From DASSOY01 sp035776675 (GTDB taxonomy: Bacteria > Bacillota > Bacilli > Bacillales > DASSOY01): 7,239 nt of DNA. Every line of letters begins with the position of its first letter. Within the stretch, counting starts at the first letter, position 1. Positions 6,788-7,239 of the stretch are shown here, one piece after another. The notes beneath the pieces are model-generated. The model was not told the origin of the DNA. It saw only the letters and a program-made list of their open reading frames with translations, and made no database searches. Location of the stretch: positions 1-7,239 of the forward strand of contig DASTWO010000196.1 in assembly GCA_035776675.1 (NCBI GenBank), written 5' to 3'. The position numbers were made by a program, and so were the translations under genes.

Positions 6788-6950
6788 GTAACAGCATGAT
6801 CAATAGATCATGTTGTTGCCAACCGCGGAGAAGGCTTACGTTTCCCCATAAGTTCTTCCTCCGGTTTCTCCTCTCCCATTGCCTTAGCGCAACTTTATCG
6901 TTGCTCGCATAAAGGCAACCCACAGGCAGGTTTCCTGTGGGATTTTTTTT
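6788..6950 (+). other. Chain of four hairpins ending in a terminator; possible small RNA
   Basis: Four stem-loops follow each other. First, a 12-pair stem with one wobble (AACAGCATGATC 6790-6801 with GATCATGTTGTT 6806-6817), extendable by two pairs to 6788/6819. Second, AACCG 6821-6825 with CGGTT 6862-6866, then 6827-6833 with 6855-6861 (one mismatch, one wobble), then CTTA/TAAG. Third, TTGCCTT 6879-6885 with AAGGCAA 6912-6918, enclosing GCAAC 6889-6893 with GTTGC 6900-6904. Fourth, the terminator stem, starting with no gap. The T-run makes plus the likely RNA strand. I recognise no RNA family and found no good plus-strand promoter near 6750-6785; the start is set at the first stem only. It could instead be a DNA structure or chance. 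Confidence 0.3.
6919..6950 (+). terminator. Strong plus-strand intrinsic terminator without an assigned gene
   Basis: Perfect 8-base-pair stem CCCACAGG (6919-6926) and CCTGTGGG (6934-6941), 7-base loop, one A, then eight T (6943-6950). On the minus strand the stem is followed only by TTGCCTTTAT, so the plus direction is clearly preferred. The nearest known plus-strand gene is ylbJ, which ends about 1.4 kb to the left. Confidence 0.85.
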
Positions 6951-6968
6951 GCCATGTTATCATTAGTG

Positions 6969-6997
6969 GTCACAAATGCTCAAACCCCTTCTATAAT
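6969..6997 (+). promoter_or_regulatory. Promoter-like sequence, plus strand
   Basis: TATAAT (6992-6997), a perfect -10 box, with GTCACA (6969-6974; 4 of 6 consensus bases) 17 bases upstream. It points rightwards across the repeats toward the end of the minus-strand gene at the right edge. No gene with a ribosome binding site follows, so it may be fortuitous in AT-rich DNA. Confidence 0.28.
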
Positions 6998-7066
6998 AGG
7001 ATTGTTCCAGTTTACCAAATTGCATGAATTGTTTACTTATGCACTACAATTATCCCTTTTTATCTC

Positions 7067-7111
7067 TTTATGTGAGCATTTATGTGAGCATTTTAGACAT
7101 AAATAAAATGC
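7067..7111. repeat. Tandem 12-bp direct repeat joined to an 8-bp inverted repeat
   Basis: TTTATGTGAGCA occurs twice without a gap (7067-7078 and 7079-7090). The second copy runs into GCATTTTA (7088-7095), which has an exact complement TAAAATGC at 7104-7111 with an 8-base loop. A related inverted copy, CACAAATGCTCA, lies at 6971-6982. Such arrays are typical of protein-binding sites (a regulator or recombinase arm sites), but nothing here shows which. Confidence 0.7.
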
Positions 7112-7161
7112 ACCTACCACAATGGATAAGCGCATTTCTTTATAGCTGAATGTGATCAATT

Positions 7162-7239
7162 TTAACTCACAATATATGTGTTGCCATTCTTATTTCTGGC
7201 CTCTCCATGTGTTTCTGGTACAATCCCTGAACCGTTTCC
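7162..7239 (-). CDS. Possible C-terminal end of an unidentified protein, partial
   Basis: On the minus strand the frame entering at 7239 is open for 25 codons and stops with TAA at 7164-7162. It ends ETHGEARNKNGNTYIVS. The composition (Gly, Asn, Thr, charged residues, few hydrophobics) looks like a folded soluble or secreted protein end rather than random AT-rich DNA, but 25 open codons can easily occur by chance and I recognise no family. In B. subtilis the gene upstream of rsmD is ylbG; this does not resemble the YlbG C-terminus. No convincing terminator follows the stop; the nearest hairpin (7088-7111) lacks a T-run. Confidence 0.3.
   Translation of the reverse strand, partial: GNGSGIVPETHGEARNKNGNTYIVS

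Larger units (their letters stand above)
6951..7161. other. AT-rich intergenic stretch with repeats, no supported gene
   Basis: With 6660-6950 this makes about 500 bases without a supported gene. It is visibly AT-rich compared with the coding DNA to the left. Contents: a promoter-like site at 6969-6997, a pair of 12-base tandem repeats at 7067-7090, an 8-base inverted repeat at 7088-7111, and an inverted relative of the tandem repeat at 6971-6982. A 41-codon plus-strand reading frame (ATG 7024 to TGA 7149) has no ribosome binding site and is not called. Confidence 0.7.

Noticed and set aside
6760..6912. 50-codon plus-strand hydrophobic frame (TTG 6760 to TAA 6912) ending just before the terminator
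   Set aside because: No ribosome binding site at TTG 6760 or at ATG 6796, unusual composition with clustered Cys and Arg, and it runs through strong RNA stems; the stop position next to the terminator is suggestive but not enough.
6660..6923. 88-codon in-frame extension of rsmD to a GTG at 6923
   Set aside because: The extension is not RsmD-like, begins inside the plus-strand terminator stem, crosses the likely promoter, and the conserved MRVIAG start has its own ribosome binding site.
6915..6975. Minus-strand resemblance to a cobalamin riboswitch box (AGGAAACCTGCC near the terminator stem, ACCACT upstream)
   Set aside because: The match is explained by the palindromic terminator; the other conserved cobalamin riboswitch segments are not found upstream and no B12-related gene follows.
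7151..7171. TGTGA...TCACA dyad resembling a CRP/FNR site
   Set aside because: The half-sites are 11 bases apart rather than 6, and it lies over the end of a possible gene, not a promoter.

Overview
The window is a conserved chromosomal segment of a Gram-positive, endospore-forming bacterium of the order Bacillales. The gene order and orientation follow the Bacillus subtilis ylbH-coaD-ylbJ-ylbK-ylbL-ylbM-ylbN-rpmF neighbourhood, read here from right to left. The presence of ylbJ (spoVV, dipicolinic acid transport) points to a spore former. Shine-Dalgarno sites are strong and purine-rich (GGAGG, AAGGAG), and SigA-type promoters match the consensus closely, as expected for Firmicutes. I do not assign a genus.

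Layout, left to right. At the left edge, rpmF (ribosomal protein L32, cut by the window) and ylbN (YceD/DUF177) form a minus-strand operon behind a perfect TTGACA-17-TATAAT promoter. Back to back with it, a separate SigA-type promoter drives ylbM/tmcAL on the plus strand (tRNA-Met wobble cytidine acetylation). ylbM converges on the minus-strand pair ylbK-ylbL (patatin-like hydrolase, then membrane-anchored PDZ-Lon protease), which are translationally coupled and end in a terminator. ylbJ/spoVV is on the plus strand, divergent from ylbK, with a plausible mother-cell SigE promoter and a leader hairpin. It converges on the minus-strand rsmD-coaD operon. The ylbJ and coaD coding ends overlap by 4 bases inside the loop of the coaD terminator.

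The last ~580 bases differ from the rest. Upstream of rsmD is a gene-free stretch of about 500 bases. It holds the rsmD promoter, a chain of four hairpins that ends in a textbook plus-strand terminator with no recognisable plus-strand gene before it, and then an AT-rich part with tandem 12-base repeats, an inverted repeat and an inverted related copy. At the right edge is a possible C-terminal fragment of an unidentified minus-strand gene.

Functionally this is housekeeping (translation: L32, RsmD, TmcAL; CoA synthesis: CoaD) mixed with cell-division checkpoint recovery (YlbL) and sporulation (YlbJ). No defence system, transposase, CRISPR array or biosynthetic cluster is visible. The most unusual material is the non-coding stretch from about 6780 to 7115.
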